Shown: positions 28,556-39,204 of the stretch, piece after piece
Numbering within the stretch: position 1 is the first letter of the stretch
Layout: each line of letters starts with the position of its first letter
Assembly: GCF_000317085.1 (NCBI RefSeq)
Contig: NC_019702.1
Span: 774,394-838,393, forward strand
DNA: 64,000 nt
Direction: 5' to 3'
From: Synechococcus sp. PCC 7502
GTDB taxonomy: Bacteria; Cyanobacteriota; Cyanobacteriia; Pseudanabaenales; Pseudanabaenaceae
The notes under the pieces: model-generated
Database searches by the model: none
What the model saw: only the letters and a program-made list of their open reading frames with translations
What the model was told of the DNA's origin: nothing
Position numbers and translations under genes: made by a program

Positions 28556-29272
28556 ATGCGTAATCTTTATCTAGCAACGATTTTTCTGTCCACAGTTTGG
28601 CTGGGGGCTTGTACAACTGACAGTGGAGTTACTATTAAATGTACCATTAAGGGAGAAACCAAAGAATTTGTAACATCTCCCGGCAGAGAGGACTGCGATA
28701 AAATTAGAGCGAGCGGTCAAACTGATACCCCCGGACCTGTTACGACAACGACTGCACCTGCCAAAACAGAGCCAGACAAAAAAGAACCTCCCATCTTTGC
28801 TAATCCTGTAGTCTCGAAAACACCCATTAGTTTTGTGGAACCTACCAACAAAAAACAAAGACAAGATGAACTAGTATCCAAAGTTACAGGTATAGAGCGA
28901 GACCCATTTATTACTATTCCTGGTAGTGAACCAGCCCCCGCAGTCTCTGTCCCCCGCCCTGTTATCCGTTCCACCAATCGTCCTCAAATATCGATAAAAC
29001 CAGTGGAGCCGCCCTCTACAGCTGAAGCCAGTGCTGTTCTTGTCAGTGGAATTTTAGATATTGCTGATGGTAAGTATGCGATCGTCAATGCTCCCGGTGA
29101 GCCAACATCTCGCCCCATCTCTCTAGGGCAAACCTTTGCAGGAGGTAAGGTATTATTCAAACGGGTTGAAGATATCTCAGGAACTACCTTTGTAATTCTT
29201 GAGCAAAATGGGGTCGAAGTTTCAAGACCAGTAGGTAAGCAAACTGTCGCTGAAGCCCCAAAACCAAAATAA
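28556..29272 (+). CDS. Proline-rich lipoprotein of unknown function
   Basis: About 238 residues from the ATG at 28556 (AAGGAG 7 bp upstream; a GTG directly before it is the alternative). The N-terminus is a lipoprotein signal with lipobox LGAC around residue 19. A Pro/Thr/Lys-rich region (about 60-160) leads to a compact C-terminal domain of about 75 residues (ILDIADGKYAIVNAPGE, then GQTFAGGKVLFKRVED). That domain resembles periplasmic pilus-assembly or type II secretion accessory domains in pattern only. Function unknown; likely a periplasm-facing lipoprotein. Confidence 0.65.
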   Translation: MRNLYLATIFLSTVWLGACTTDSGVTIKCTIKGETKEFVTSPGREDCDKIRASGQTDTPGPVTTTTAPAKTEPDKKEPPIFANPVVSKTPISFVEPTNKKQRQDELVSKVTGIERDPFITIPGSEPAPAVSVPRPVIRSTNRPQISIKPVEPPSTAEASAVLVSGILDIADGKYAIVNAPGEPTSRPISLGQTFAGGKVLFKRVEDISGTTFVILEQNGVEVSRPVGKQTVAEAPKPK

Positions 29273-29325
29273 ATCTGCAATTCTGGTTTTATTCAACCAA
29301 CTTGAAGAGCAACTCTAAAATCAAG

Positions 29326-29356
29326 TGGGGAGAGCTTTCTACCCCATAGTTTTTTT
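29326..29356 (+). terminator. Rho-independent terminator
   Basis: A TGGGGAGA arm pairs with TCTACCCCA (one bulged A), followed closely by a run of seven Ts. It lies 54 bp after the lipoprotein gene and before the convergent infC. Confidence 0.75.
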
Positions 29357-29375
29357 GACTTACTTTCTTTTTATC

Positions 29376-29897
29376 TTATTTTTTAGGAGCCATTAACATG
29401 GTGATATTACGTCCTTCTCGCTTAGGAGCCTGTTGAATTTCAGCGATCGGTCCTAGGTCAACTGCCATACGGTTCAATAGTTCTTCAGCAAGATCAGCAT
29501 GTTGGATTTCTCGCCCCTTAAACATTACGGTTGCTTTAACCTTATCTCCTTCTTTTAAAAATCTTTCGGCATGATTAATTCTCACTTGATAGTCATGCTC
29601 TTCAATTTTGTAGCGCATCTTAACTTCTTTGACATCAACTGTATGCTGCTTTTTACGAGCCTCACGGGCTTTCTTTTCCTGCTCAAACTTAAACTTGCCA
29701 TAGTCCATAATCCGACAGACAGGGGGATCGGCTTTATCACTTACCAACACTAAATCCAGCTCTTTTTCCTCAGCTAGTTTAGATGCTTCACGCGGGGTCA
29801 TAATTCCTAGTTGCCCGCCATCGGCATCGATGACACGGACTTTTGGGAAGCGAATACGTTCGTTGATTGTGGGTAGATCTCTGGTCGGTTTTTTCAT
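29376..29897 (-). CDS. infC: Translation initiation factor IF-3
   Basis: IF-3 prevents premature subunit joining and checks the initiator tRNA. The 173-residue protein contains [20 protein letters not shown], the family signature [15 protein letters not shown] in the linker helix, and the C-terminal domain starting [15 protein letters not shown]. The start is an ATG rather than the rare AUU used in enterobacteria. It stands alone; rpmI and rplT are not adjacent. Confidence 0.95.
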   Translation of the reverse strand: MKKPTRDLPTINERIRFPKVRVIDADGGQLGIMTPREASKLAEEKELDLVLVSDKADPPVCRIMDYGKFKFEQEKKAREARKKQHTVDVKEVKMRYKIEEHDYQVRINHAERFLKEGDKVKATVMFKGREIQHADLAEELLNRMAVDLGPIAEIQQAPKREGRNITMLMAPKK

Positions 29898-31116
<1,219 letters not shown>

Positions 31117-31149
31117 TTCTAATCTTTGATTAAAAATAAAAAAAGCTAT

Positions 31150-31174
31150 GGGGAGGGTTAATCTTCCCCTTTTT
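31150..31174 (+). terminator. Rho-independent terminator after petH
   Basis: GGGGA at 31150-31154 pairs with TCCCC at 31165-31169 and is followed by five Ts. It lies 33 bp after the petH stop. Confidence 0.7.
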
Positions 31175-31195
31175 AATATTTATCAACCAGATCAA

Positions 31196-31981
31196 CTAGA
31201 ACTGCTTTTTCCCAAATACTAAAATGGCGATCGCCAAAACTAAAAGGGCATAACTCAAGATATAAATTCCATTGCTAAAGAGATCGGTTAAAGGGGGCAG
31301 AACTCCATAGACAGCTTCGTTTTTAAGATTGGCACGGGACAGATCGGGCAGAACCAAATAAATGATCCGAGTCACCGTTTGTAGGCTTTCATTTTTAGAA
31401 ATTTCCCCCAAAGCTAATAAATCTCGACTAAAGTTGCCCATTAGATAGGTAGCAAAGGTCAGAAAAGCTGCTAGTAAAGAACTACTAAATGTACCAAATA
31501 GGATGGCGATCGCTCCTAGTAACATTAACTGCCCAAATATATAGAAATTGGCAACTAAAATTGAGTAAATGGGTAAGGAAATCTTGGCTAAACTTAGTAC
31601 TACCACATAAATTACTGTCATTATCCCAACGATCAGAGCTAAAACTGAGGTAATACCTAAATGCTTACCCAAAATAAACTCGGCACGACTCATGGGTTTA
31701 GCAATCAACACAAAGATGGTGCGCTTATCAATCTCTTTATTCACCAACGTCGTACCCACAAATACTGCTACAATCAGCCCGACTATTTCAATTGCGGCAA
31801 TGCCAACATCAATAATTATCTTTTTTTCGCCGCTAGCGGAAAGCTGGGGCAGGAGATTAACAGCAGCTACTAAGATTAAAGTAAATAATAAAGTTAGGTA
31901 TAGTACCTGTTCGCGCAAGGTTTCACGAAAAACATTGAAAGCAATGACGCTAATTCGACCTAAATTCATAATTCCGTGCAA
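31196..31981 (-). CDS. ABC-2 type transporter permease
   Basis: A 261-residue integral membrane protein with about six TMs and the ABC-2 permease pattern. TLVNKEIDKRTIFVLIAKPM after the second TM is the typical cytoplasmic segment with coupling helix. Starts are possible at the first Met or four codons later (NLGRISVIAFN). The ATPase partner is not adjacent; in cyanobacteria the two are often unlinked. Substrate unknown. Confidence 0.8.
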   Translation of the reverse strand: MHGIMNLGRISVIAFNVFRETLREQVLYLTLLFTLILVAAVNLLPQLSASGEKKIIIDVGIAAIEIVGLIVAVFVGTTLVNKEIDKRTIFVLIAKPMSRAEFILGKHLGITSVLALIVGIMTVIYVVVLSLAKISLPIYSILVANFYIFGQLMLLGAIAILFGTFSSSLLAAFLTFATYLMGNFSRDLLALGEISKNESLQTVTRIIYLVLPDLSRANLKNEAVYGVLPPLTDLFSNGIYILSYALLVLAIAILVFGKKQF

Positions 31982-32053
31982 TTTGTAGTTTACTTAAGAT
32001 AGATTTTAAGCATTTAGTTGCACCAATTTTTTAAATCCTTACAGGGTATTTTT

Positions 32054-33184
32054 ATGATCACGGAGATAGAGCCAATAAACCCACTAAATCCGCAGGTAAC
32101 CACGATCGCATCTAATAACGAGAATCCAGAGCCTAATCAGCCAACTAATCTCAAAAATAAGTTAATTAATAGATTACTGATCGGCATAACTTTTCCTTTA
32201 ATTATTATTAATGGTTGGTTGGGGCTAGAGTTTTTTCGATTTTTTCAGCCTATTTTCAGCATTCTCATTGCCGCCTCGATTTTGGCATTTTTATTAAATT
32301 ATGCAGTGGGCTTGGTAACTTCTACCCTAGGCATGAAGAGAGGTAGTGCTGTTTTATTGGTGTTTTTATTGGCAGTTTCGGTGTTGGCTGCGGTGGCAGT
32401 GGTGCTAGTCCCGATCGCCTTAACCCAGCTTAATGAATTAGTAAAAGGTTTACCGAGTTTAATTGAGTCGGGTAATCAGCAGTTAAATAGCTTGCAACTG
32501 TGGTATCAAGAGCAGAATATTGATGTGAATATCCGTGGCATTGCCATTCAGCTTACTGATCGCCTGTCGGGACAGTTACAGTCACTGACGGGAAAAGTCT
32601 TGGGATTTGCCCTAGATACCGCAGGGAGTGTTGTTAATCTGTTATTGATTTTAGTAATGACCTATTACCTGTTATCCTATGGCGATCGGATTTGGGCGGG
32701 TATTTTTAGTTGGTTTCCCAATAGCTGGGGTGGACAGGTACAAAAATCCTTACGGCAAAACTTTAAAAATTATTACATTGGACAAGCTACATTAGCATCC
32801 CTTAGTGGCAGTTCTGTGACTCTGGCATTTCTAGCGATGAATGTGCCTTTTAGTATTTTATTTGGCTTGGCGATCGGAATTATGGGTTTAATTCCCTTTG
32901 GTGGTGCCTTAACTGTAAGTATTATTTCGTTTGTATTGGCACTGCAAAATTTTTGGCTAGGGGTAAAGGTTTTAGCGACGGTAATTATAATTGACCAAAT
33001 TATTGCTAATGTGATTGCCCCCAGAATTTTAGGAGATTTGACGGGTTTAAACCCTGTATGGATTTTAATTTCTCTGTTTGTGGGCTTGCAAATTGGTGGC
33101 TCTTTAGGTTTAGTAATTGCTGTACCGTTGGCGAGTGCGATTAAAAGTACAGTCGATAGCCTTAGAAGTCTTCCAAGTAATTAA
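32054..33184 (+). CDS. AI-2E family transporter
   Basis: A 376-residue membrane protein of the AI-2E/PerM/TqsA family. I use the ATG at 32054 (AGGG upstream) rather than the TTG at 32018. It has about eight TMs, the cytoplasmic-helix region after TM3, and the conserved GLIPFGGALTVSIISF and DLTGLNPVWILISLFVGLQI-type segments (each shown in part). The superfamily exports AI-2, other small molecules or sodium ions; the substrate here cannot be read from sequence. Confidence 0.85.
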   Translation: MITEIEPINPLNPQVTTIASNNENPEPNQPTNLKNKLINRLLIGITFPLIIINGWLGLEFFRFFQPIFSILIAASILAFLLNYAVGLVTSTLGMKRGSAVLLVFLLAVSVLAAVAVVLVPIALTQLNELVKGLPSLIESGNQQLNSLQLWYQEQNIDVNIRGIAIQLTDRLSGQLQSLTGKVLGFALDTAGSVVNLLLILVMTYYLLSYGDRIWAGIFSWFPNSWGGQVQKSLRQNFKNYYIGQATLASLSGSSVTLAFLAMNVPFSILFGLAIGIMGLIPFGGALTVSIISFVLALQNFWLGVKVLATVIIIDQIIANVIAPRILGDLTGLNPVWILISLFVGLQIGGSLGLVIAVPLASAIKSTVDSLRSLPSN

Positions 33185-33192
33185 ATTTATAA

Positions 33193-33492
33193 TTAACTTT
33201 TTTTAACTTGATCTAGGCTGGATTTAAGTCCAATCACCAACAAAATATTAGTAATAGTCAAGAAAGACTCAGCCCCACCATGCAGCCAATCCACATTAGC
33301 TAAAGAAGTGCCATAGACAGTTTGAGCGTAAATCCCCGCAGGAATGGTAATTGCTACAAATACGAGGGTACCGTAAAAACCCCAGAGTGATAGTTTTGGT
33401 AATCTTTTCGATCTGGTAATGAAAAACAAAAATAGCAAATAGGGAAAAAGGGATAAACCGAACAGAGATTCTTTTGTCATTAGGCTTTTCAT
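33193..33492 (-). CDS. DUF3593 family membrane protein
   Basis: A 99-residue protein with three TMs, from a family conserved in cyanobacteria and plant plastids. The family core WGFYGTLVFVAITIPAGIYA and NVDWLHGGAESFLTITNILL are clearly present. The likely start is the Met five codons in (TKESLFGLSLFPYLL). No function is established. It is convergent with the AI-2E transporter, 8 bp from its stop. Confidence 0.85.
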   Translation of the reverse strand: MKSLMTKESLFGLSLFPYLLFLFFITRSKRLPKLSLWGFYGTLVFVAITIPAGIYAQTVYGTSLANVDWLHGGAESFLTITNILLVIGLKSSLDQVKKS

Positions 33493-33595
33493 TCAATATA
33501 GAGTTTACAATCATACGGAATTAATCCGCTTTGTAGCAATCTCTTAAAATATAGGGAGTATAGCGAGTTGCAAATATGGAGGAGCAAATAAAATC

Positions 33596-33793
33596 ATACC
33601 TACAGCAGAACAAAAAACTCGATGTTATGTTTTATGTTGCTGGTTTACTTAGTTTTACTTGCCCGTAAACATAGTTCGCATGGATGAGCGTACAGGAAAT
33701 ATATTCTTCCTTGCTGGTGAGGAGAATATTATAGAGAGATATCCCAACGATAATTGGAGGTACATTGGACGAATAAGCCCAATTTTCAAGTAA
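33596..33793 (+). pseudogene. DUF6888-like gene with in-frame stop
   Basis: Reading from 33596 gives PTAEQKTRCYVLCCWFT, then TAG at 33650-33652, then FYLPVNIVRMDERTGNIFFL followed by AGEENIIERYPNDNWRYI and a TAA at 33791-33793. The part after the stop is the clear DUF6888 core. The expected ATG before PTAEQ reads ATA, although a GGAGGAG ribosome-binding site is in place. Both lesions indicate inactivation; a 37-residue fragment could restart at the ATG at 33680. Confidence 0.7.
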
Positions 33794-33990
33794 TGAGTCG
33801 AAAAGAGTTGCATAGTTATGTTCTCGATCACCGAGAAGATCAAGAGGCATTTTATATATATGTAGATAAACTTCACGCAGAAGCCAACTGGGTTGAGATG
33901 CCAGCAGTAGAATCTTTGGAGGATTTGGAAAAATACCCAGAATTTACTAGACATTTTCAGCGCGGTTCTGGGGTAAAAAATAACGCCTAA
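33754..33990 (+). CDS. DUF6887 family protein
   Basis: A 78-residue acidic protein with NKPNFQVMSRKELHSYVL, REDQEAFYIYVDKL and HAEANWVEMP, the DUF6887 pattern. The first in-frame start is TTG at 33754; ATG at 33793 would cut off the conserved NKPNFQ. In many cyanobacteria DUF6888 and DUF6887 genes are adjacent and overlapping, as here (40-bp overlap). I infer a toxin-antitoxin-like or otherwise coupled pair, but no activity is known. Here the partner is broken. Confidence 0.7.
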   Translation: MEVHWTNKPNFQVMSRKELHSYVLDHREDQEAFYIYVDKLHAEANWVEMPAVESLEDLEKYPEFTRHFQRGSGVKNNA

Positions 33991-34013
33991 ACATAATTTT
34001 TGAATATAGCTTA

Positions 34014-35060
34014 ATGACTCGATCGCTCACAGTATTATTAATTATTCCCACTGGGATTAAAGCGGCAATTGGTGGCTATGCTGGAGATGCTTTACCTGTG
34101 GCAAGGGCGATCGCTGCGGTGGCAGATACTGTGATTACCCACCCTAATGTCTTAAATGGGGCAAGTTTATTTTATCCCATGCCCAATGTTTTGTATGTGG
34201 AGGGCTATGGGTTAGATCAAGTCGCTTTGGGAAATTGGGGGCTACAGCCAGTGCATTCCAACCGAATTGGGGTAATTTTAGACCGAGGTATAGAACCAGA
34301 ATTAGAATTACGACATCGACAGGCGATCGCTGCGGCTCAAGCAACTTTGGGATTAACTATTACTGATACTGTAATTACCGATCAAAATTTGGGAGTAGAA
34401 CTACAAATTGGTAAATCGGGCGCAACCTGGGGAACCATTGCTCATCCTGATAGTTTGCTTCGGGCTGCTGATTATTTAGTAAATGTTTGTAAAGTGCAGG
34501 CGATCGCCGTAATCACGAGATTTCCTGATGATACTGATAGCCTAGCATTACAAAATTATCGCCAAGGACGGGGAGTAGATGCCCTAGCAGGTGCTGAGGC
34601 GGTAATTAGTCATTTACTTGTACGGGAGTTTGCCATTCCCACTGCCCATGCTCCAGCCTTATCTCCATTACCCCTTGATCCTAGTGTTTCAGCTCGGGCG
34701 GCGGCGGAAGAACTAGGCTATACGTTTTTACCCTGTGTTCTGGTGGGGTTAAGCAAAGCACCTCAGTTTATTACTACTAAGGGAAATACTGATTTAGTTA
34801 TAAATTTAACAAAAGCGATCGCCCGAAATCATATTGATGTCATTATTACCCCAGAAAGTGCCTGCGGGGGAACAGCAATTTTAGCTTTGCAAAAACTTAA
34901 TCATATTCACTACATTTTTGTACGAGAAAACACTACAGCGTTGCAGGTGTATCCCCAAATGTTGGGCTTAACGGGAACTACTGTGAATGGATATTTAGAA
35001 GCGATCGGGGTTTTAGCCGCAATTAAAGCTGGTGTTAATCCACAGGCACTGAGATGTTGA
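34014..35060 (+). CDS. DUF3326 family protein
   Basis: A 348-residue cytosolic protein of the DUF3326 family found in cyanobacteria and plastids; no function is known to me. It begins VLLIIPTGIKAAIGGYAGDA and contains THPNVLNGASLFYPMPN, AITVITRFPD-like VITRFPDD, GAEAVISHLLVREF and TPESACGGTAILALQ. Length is as expected. Glycine-rich loops suggest a nucleotide or cofactor fold, but this is inference. It is convergent with a methyltransferase whose stop immediately follows. Confidence 0.85.
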   Translation: MTRSLTVLLIIPTGIKAAIGGYAGDALPVARAIAAVADTVITHPNVLNGASLFYPMPNVLYVEGYGLDQVALGNWGLQPVHSNRIGVILDRGIEPELELRHRQAIAAAQATLGLTITDTVITDQNLGVELQIGKSGATWGTIAHPDSLLRAADYLVNVCKVQAIAVITRFPDDTDSLALQNYRQGRGVDALAGAEAVISHLLVREFAIPTAHAPALSPLPLDPSVSARAAAEELGYTFLPCVLVGLSKAPQFITTKGNTDLVINLTKAIARNHIDVIITPESACGGTAILALQKLNHIHYIFVRENTTALQVYPQMLGLTGTTVNGYLEAIGVLAAIKAGVNPQALRC

Positions 35061-35975
35061 TTATATTTTGTGGGCAACATGAAAAGCAGATACGAAGGAG
35101 AGATGGAGGCGATCGCCTCGATGATGATGTAATATTTTTCGTAACTGAGCAAAGAGGTTAATTCTGGTCTCGGTAGTTAGGGCAATGTATGGAGATAGAG
35201 TACTTAATAGCAAAAGATAGTCATCGAGGCTATAAACAACTTCGTAAATGGAGGAGTCATAGCTCAGATGGTTAAAATAGCCAGAATCAATAATAATTTG
35301 ACTAAATTTTAGAAAATCGGCTTGATGATTTATTCTACTTTCATATCGCGCATAGACAGGGATAGAGGGTGCTAAAGCCTGATAAGTGTTATTAACTAAC
35401 TGATAGGTTTCTTCGTCTACCTGTGGTGGAGTATTCCATAATAGGATAAGACTGCCTTTGGGTTTTAATGCTGCTGCTGATTTTGCATAGGCGATCGCAG
35501 GATCAATCCAATGCCATGATGTGGCGGCGAGGACAGCATCGAAGTAATTAGATTTCAGTTCCCATTCCTCAAAAGCCAAATTTTGGATTTCCACAAGCGG
35601 ATAATTCGCACAGTTCTGTTTTGCCAATTCTGCGGCTTCATTATTTGGCTCCAGACTCAATAACGAAAACCCCAGCTTCGCAAAGTCGACAGTGGCGATC
35701 GCTGGACCACAGCCTAGTTCCAAAATTTGAGCATGGGGTGGCAGTTGGGCAAGTTCAATTGTGCGGTCAATAATTTCTGATGGATAGCGAGGTCTCACCC
35801 GATTATAGGCATCGGCAACTGAACCATGCCAAGTCTTTCTTTCATCTAAATTTTTTCCAGCATATTCCTTAGCTACCTCTGTCCAACTTTTTTGATCACC
35901 ACTCTGATCACCATGAATTGTAGTAGTATCGGTCATTTTAGCTTTCGGACTGGATAAATTTTGCAAATCAGTCAT
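35061..35975 (-). CDS. Class I SAM-dependent methyltransferase
   Basis: A 304-residue protein with the Rossmann-like methyltransferase fold. Motif I is ILELGCGPAIATVDFA (about residues 90-105), followed by LEPNNEAAELAK and the post-II segment FDAVLAATSWHWIDP, typical of methyltransferase type 11/25 proteins. The N-terminal about 50 residues carry Lys/Asp-rich sequence before RVRPRYPSEII. The start may be the second Met at about residue 14. Substrate unknown. Stop codon abuts the DUF3326 stop. Confidence 0.82.
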   Translation of the reverse strand: MTDLQNLSSPKAKMTDTTTIHGDQSGDQKSWTEVAKEYAGKNLDERKTWHGSVADAYNRVRPRYPSEIIDRTIELAQLPPHAQILELGCGPAIATVDFAKLGFSLLSLEPNNEAAELAKQNCANYPLVEIQNLAFEEWELKSNYFDAVLAATSWHWIDPAIAYAKSAAALKPKGSLILLWNTPPQVDEETYQLVNNTYQALAPSIPVYARYESRINHQADFLKFSQIIIDSGYFNHLSYDSSIYEVVYSLDDYLLLLSTLSPYIALTTETRINLFAQLRKILHHHRGDRLHLSFVSAFHVAHKI

Positions 35976-36343
35976 AAAATTGACTTTAGCTAGTAATGCT
36001 AGTTTACTACTTCTTAATCGCAGCTATTTACAACCCCATTTAAGTAAACAATAAGCATTGCGATCAAAATCCTAGGCTTAAAGTGTATTTTGGAGCTTTT
36101 AATACCAGAGAACAAAGTCCAGTAATAGAGGCTGATAAAATTTGCGATCGCCTTGACTAAGTATTAACACTGACGAGTCTTTGCTCAAATATAGCTTCAA
36201 ATATAAATTTTGAAGACATAGGCTTAACATCCGTTAATTAAGTTCATGGACGTAACCTTAATATTTTAGAATTGCTTCAATATAAATAGTAAATAAGCTT
36301 TGGGTGCAGCAAATTTTATGCGCCTTCATGGAAAAAATAATAT
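35976..36343. other. Intergenic region before GH57 gene
   Basis: 368 bp, divergent promoters expected. It contains one HIP1-like GCGATCGC, a TTGACT hexamer around 36152 and a short inverted repeat CTTCAAA/TTTGAAG (36195-36201 and 36209-36215). No gene or RNA is apparent. Confidence 0.4.
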
Positions 36344-37933
36344 ATGACTATTGGATACCTTGCCCTAGTTCTACACGCTCACCTTCCCTTTGTACGGCAT
36401 CCAGAAAGTGACTATGTTTTAGAAGAAGAGTGGCTATACGAGGCAATTACTGAAACCTATATCCCTTTATTAAAAGTTTTTGAAGGCTTAAAGCAGGATG
36501 GTATCGACTTTAAAATTACCATGAGCATGACTCCGCCCCTGATTTCTATGCTCAGCGATCCTTTATTACAAGAACGCTACGATCTACATTTAGCCAAGTT
36601 GCAAAAGCTAGTTCAAACTGAGTATGAAGTTAATAATCATGGGCATTTGCGTTATCTAGCTGATTACTATGTCCAAGAATTTGCCGAAGTGCGATCGCTC
36701 TGGGAAAAATATAAGGGTAACTTAGTTATTGCCTTTAAACAATTTGTCGATAGCAATAATCTGGAAATCATTACCTGTGGGGCGACTCACGGCTATTTAC
36801 CCCTGATGCAAATGTATCCACAAGCAGTGTGGGCACAGTTAAAAGTGGCAGTCGATCATTATGAAGCGGCGTTTGGCAGACCTCCCAATGGGATTTGGCT
36901 CCCTGAATGTGCTTACTTTGATGGCTTAGAGCGTATGATTGCCGATGTGGGCTTACGCTACTTTCTCACCGATGGACATGGCATTTTATATGGAAAACCC
37001 CGCCCCCGTTATGGTACCTATGCCCCCATTTTTACGGAAACTGGTGTAGCAGTATTTGGACGAGATCACGAATCCTCGCAACAGGTATGGTCATCGGAGG
37101 TAGGTTATCCGGGCGATCCAGTATATCGAGAATTTTATAAAGACCTTGGTTGGGAAGCAGACTACGAATATATTAAACCCTATATCATGCCCAATGGACA
37201 GCGCAAAAATACGGGGGTTAAGTATCATAAAATTACTGGTCGTGGTATGGATTTGAGTGCAAAGCAACTGTATGATCCTTACTGGGCAAGGGAAAAAGCT
37301 GCCGATCATGCCAGCAATTTTGCTTTTAACCGTGAGCGTCAGGTGGAATATTTACACAAAGTCATGGGACGCAACCCGATTGTAGTTTCTCCCTATGATG
37401 CTGAACTATTTGGGCATTGGTGGTACGAAGGCCCTTGGTTTATTGACTATCTAATCCGTAAGTCTCACTTTGATCAAAGCACCTTTAGTATGACCCACCT
37501 TGCAGACTATTTACGCCAAAATCCAAATCAACAAGTAGCTCGACCTGCCCAGTCTAGTTGGGGTTATAAGGGCTTCCACGAATATTGGCTGAATGAAACT
37601 AATGCCTGGGTTTATCCCCATTTGCATAAAGCGGCTGAACGCATGATTTCCTTATCCCATCGGGAGCCTGTCGATGAATTGGAATTAAAGGCACTAAATC
37701 AAGCAGCGCGAGAACTTTTGTTGGCACAGTCTTCGGATTGGGCATTTATTATGCGAACTGGGACTATGGTTCCCTATGCTGTCCGCCGTACCCGATCGCA
37801 TTTATCCAGATTTAATCAACTATTTGACGATATTAACGCTGGCACCATAGATAGTGGCTGGTTAGAAAAGGTGGAATTTATGGATAATATTTTCCCTGAA
37901 ATTGACTATAGGGTTTATCGCCCCTTGGTATAG
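36344..37933 (+). CDS. GH57 1,4-alpha-glucan branching enzyme-like protein
   Basis: A 529-residue GH57 enzyme with a C-terminal DUF1957 helical domain, the architecture of the archaeal and bacterial GH57 branching enzymes acting on glycogen. The N-terminus GYLALVLHAHLPFVRHPE is diagnostic. The catalytic Glu is in IWLPECAY (about residue 190) and the Asp in SPYDAELFGHWWYEG (about 350). The substrate-side WGYKGFHEYWLN lies in the C-terminal domain. It is a single gene with a long upstream region. Glycogen branching is the likely activity; amylase activity is the alternative. Confidence 0.88.
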   Translation: MTIGYLALVLHAHLPFVRHPESDYVLEEEWLYEAITETYIPLLKVFEGLKQDGIDFKITMSMTPPLISMLSDPLLQERYDLHLAKLQKLVQTEYEVNNHGHLRYLADYYVQEFAEVRSLWEKYKGNLVIAFKQFVDSNNLEIITCGATHGYLPLMQMYPQAVWAQLKVAVDHYEAAFGRPPNGIWLPECAYFDGLERMIADVGLRYFLTDGHGILYGKPRPRYGTYAPIFTETGVAVFGRDHESSQQVWSSEVGYPGDPVYREFYKDLGWEADYEYIKPYIMPNGQRKNTGVKYHKITGRGMDLSAKQLYDPYWAREKAADHASNFAFNRERQVEYLHKVMGRNPIVVSPYDAELFGHWWYEGPWFIDYLIRKSHFDQSTFSMTHLADYLRQNPNQQVARPAQSSWGYKGFHEYWLNETNAWVYPHLHKAAERMISLSHREPVDELELKALNQAARELLLAQSSDWAFIMRTGTMVPYAVRRTRSHLSRFNQLFDDINAGTIDSGWLEKVEFMDNIFPEIDYRVYRPLV

Positions 37934-38034
37934 CTTATGCCATTGCTAGTGCCTAGGGTAAAGATAAAATGTTAGGGTATAGTCAAATCTAGTCAAATAG
38001 ATAAGTAGTCAAACAGTAAGAGTAAATTGATTCT

Positions 38035-38532
38035 ATGGCTCGTCGTCGCAGTTCATCCCCTAATTCTCCTAATTCCTTCACATCCTCTGGTATGAGTTCA
38101 GGGGTAAAGTTAGCGATCGCTGCCGCTATTTTTGCCTTAGGACTTGGCTTAGGAGTGGCACTATCTACCCTTAACCCTACGCCCCAAACCATTGATGCCA
38201 TTAGTTTAGATGTAAATGCTCCCAGTCGGGATTTTTGTAATAACTATGGAGCTTCGGCAATGGTGATGACAAGCCACGTCTATGTTACCTTGAATCCCTT
38301 TAATGTTTATGTCAGCCAAGCAAAAGCTGTACCTGGCTGTGTGGTTTTACCTAACAACTGGAACTTACTTTTACAAAGAAATGCCATTAGCGATCAAGAT
38401 ATACGCGACTGTAAAGATCGGATGAATACCTTTGGCTATACCGGTGATTTAGAAAAAAGTCCCCGTGTGGAGTGTGTGTATGAGAGCAAAGATGCTAAAA
38501 AACAGCTAACGGGGAATAATATTGCTCAGTAA
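38035..38532 (+). CDS. DUF3172 family membrane protein
   Basis: A 165-residue protein with a Ser/Pro-rich cytoplasmic N-terminus, one TM (about residues 25-45, AIAAAIFALGLGLGVAL) and a conserved soluble domain. That domain contains SRDFCNNYGASAMVMTSHVY, VYVSQAKAVPGCVV and NAISDQDIRDCKDRMNTFGY, all characteristic of DUF3172 in cyanobacteria and plastids. Three cysteines in the domain could form disulfides if it faces the lumen. Function unknown. Confidence 0.85.
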   Translation: MARRRSSSPNSPNSFTSSGMSSGVKLAIAAAIFALGLGLGVALSTLNPTPQTIDAISLDVNAPSRDFCNNYGASAMVMTSHVYVTLNPFNVYVSQAKAVPGCVVLPNNWNLLLQRNAISDQDIRDCKDRMNTFGYTGDLEKSPRVECVYESKDAKKQLTGNNIAQ

Positions 38533-38561
38533 TATTAACTATGGTTGAGAAATTGGTAGAG

Positions 38562-38909
38562 TTAGCGCAGAAAATTATTAACCAGTCTTCTTTGCAGCTT
38601 GCCAGAGTCAGAACCATTCCCAGTTACTAAAAATAAAACAACTCCCTTGTCACTGATACATCTAATGGCAGCTCTGTAGTCATCATTAACGCCAAAGGTG
38701 GAAACATCGGGAGAAGTGCCTACGGTTTCAACACTATCATTAAATCCTGCATCTCTAATGGCAGAGTCAGCCCGATCAAGGCATTGTCTATGACTAATTC
38801 GTACTTCTCTCCATGTCCAAGACATCCCCGGAGCATCGGCTGCGGCTTTAGGAGTTGTCATTGTCATCATCACTGCGGCTAAGGGAATCAAACCGAAAAG
38901 CTTTTTCAT
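38562..38909 (-). CDS. Small secreted protein of unknown function
   Basis: A 115-residue protein with a signal peptide (hydrophobic about residues 4-20, cleavage near AAADA) and a mature domain containing REVRISHRQCLDRADSAIRD and RAAIRCISDKGVVLFLVTGN. The two cysteines are placed to form one disulfide. The fold pattern (helix, then beta strands) is common among short periplasmic proteins of cyanobacteria. I do not recognise a named family. Confidence 0.65.
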   Translation of the reverse strand: MKKLFGLIPLAAVMMTMTTPKAAADAPGMSWTWREVRISHRQCLDRADSAIRDAGFNDSVETVGTSPDVSTFGVNDDYRAAIRCISDKGVVLFLVTGNGSDSGKLQRRLVNNFLR

Positions 38910-39204
38910 ATTCTGACTAAGGTTAATTAAATTAAACTGGGTAATTTTTCCTAAAATTTTACTCTATGTGATCGGGATTTTAAACGATCTAAATCACCCA
39001 CAGTCAGTGCTTTTCACTCTTTGTCCATCTTCGGAAGTAAAAATATAGGAATTACGCAAATACAAACCAAAACCTTGATATTAAGTGGGGCGCAGCCCTC
39101 AAACTCCCTTAAATATATAGATTCTAAAAAAGAAAAAATAAAGACTAAAAAAAGGGAAGTTTATAAAAGCTCCCCTTAGTTTGATGTAACTATTAAAGAA
39201 TTGA
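38910..39204. other. Intergenic region downstream of psaK
   Basis: 295 bp without a gene. Its right part holds the psaK terminator (minus strand). The remainder is AT-rich with no feature I can support. Confidence 0.4.
39144..39175 (-). terminator. Terminator of psaK
   Basis: On the minus strand a GGGGAGCTTTTAT arm is followed by ATAAACTTCCC and then seven Ts, giving a hairpin with one mismatch and a U-tract. It starts about 30 bp past the psaK stop. Confidence 0.7.
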
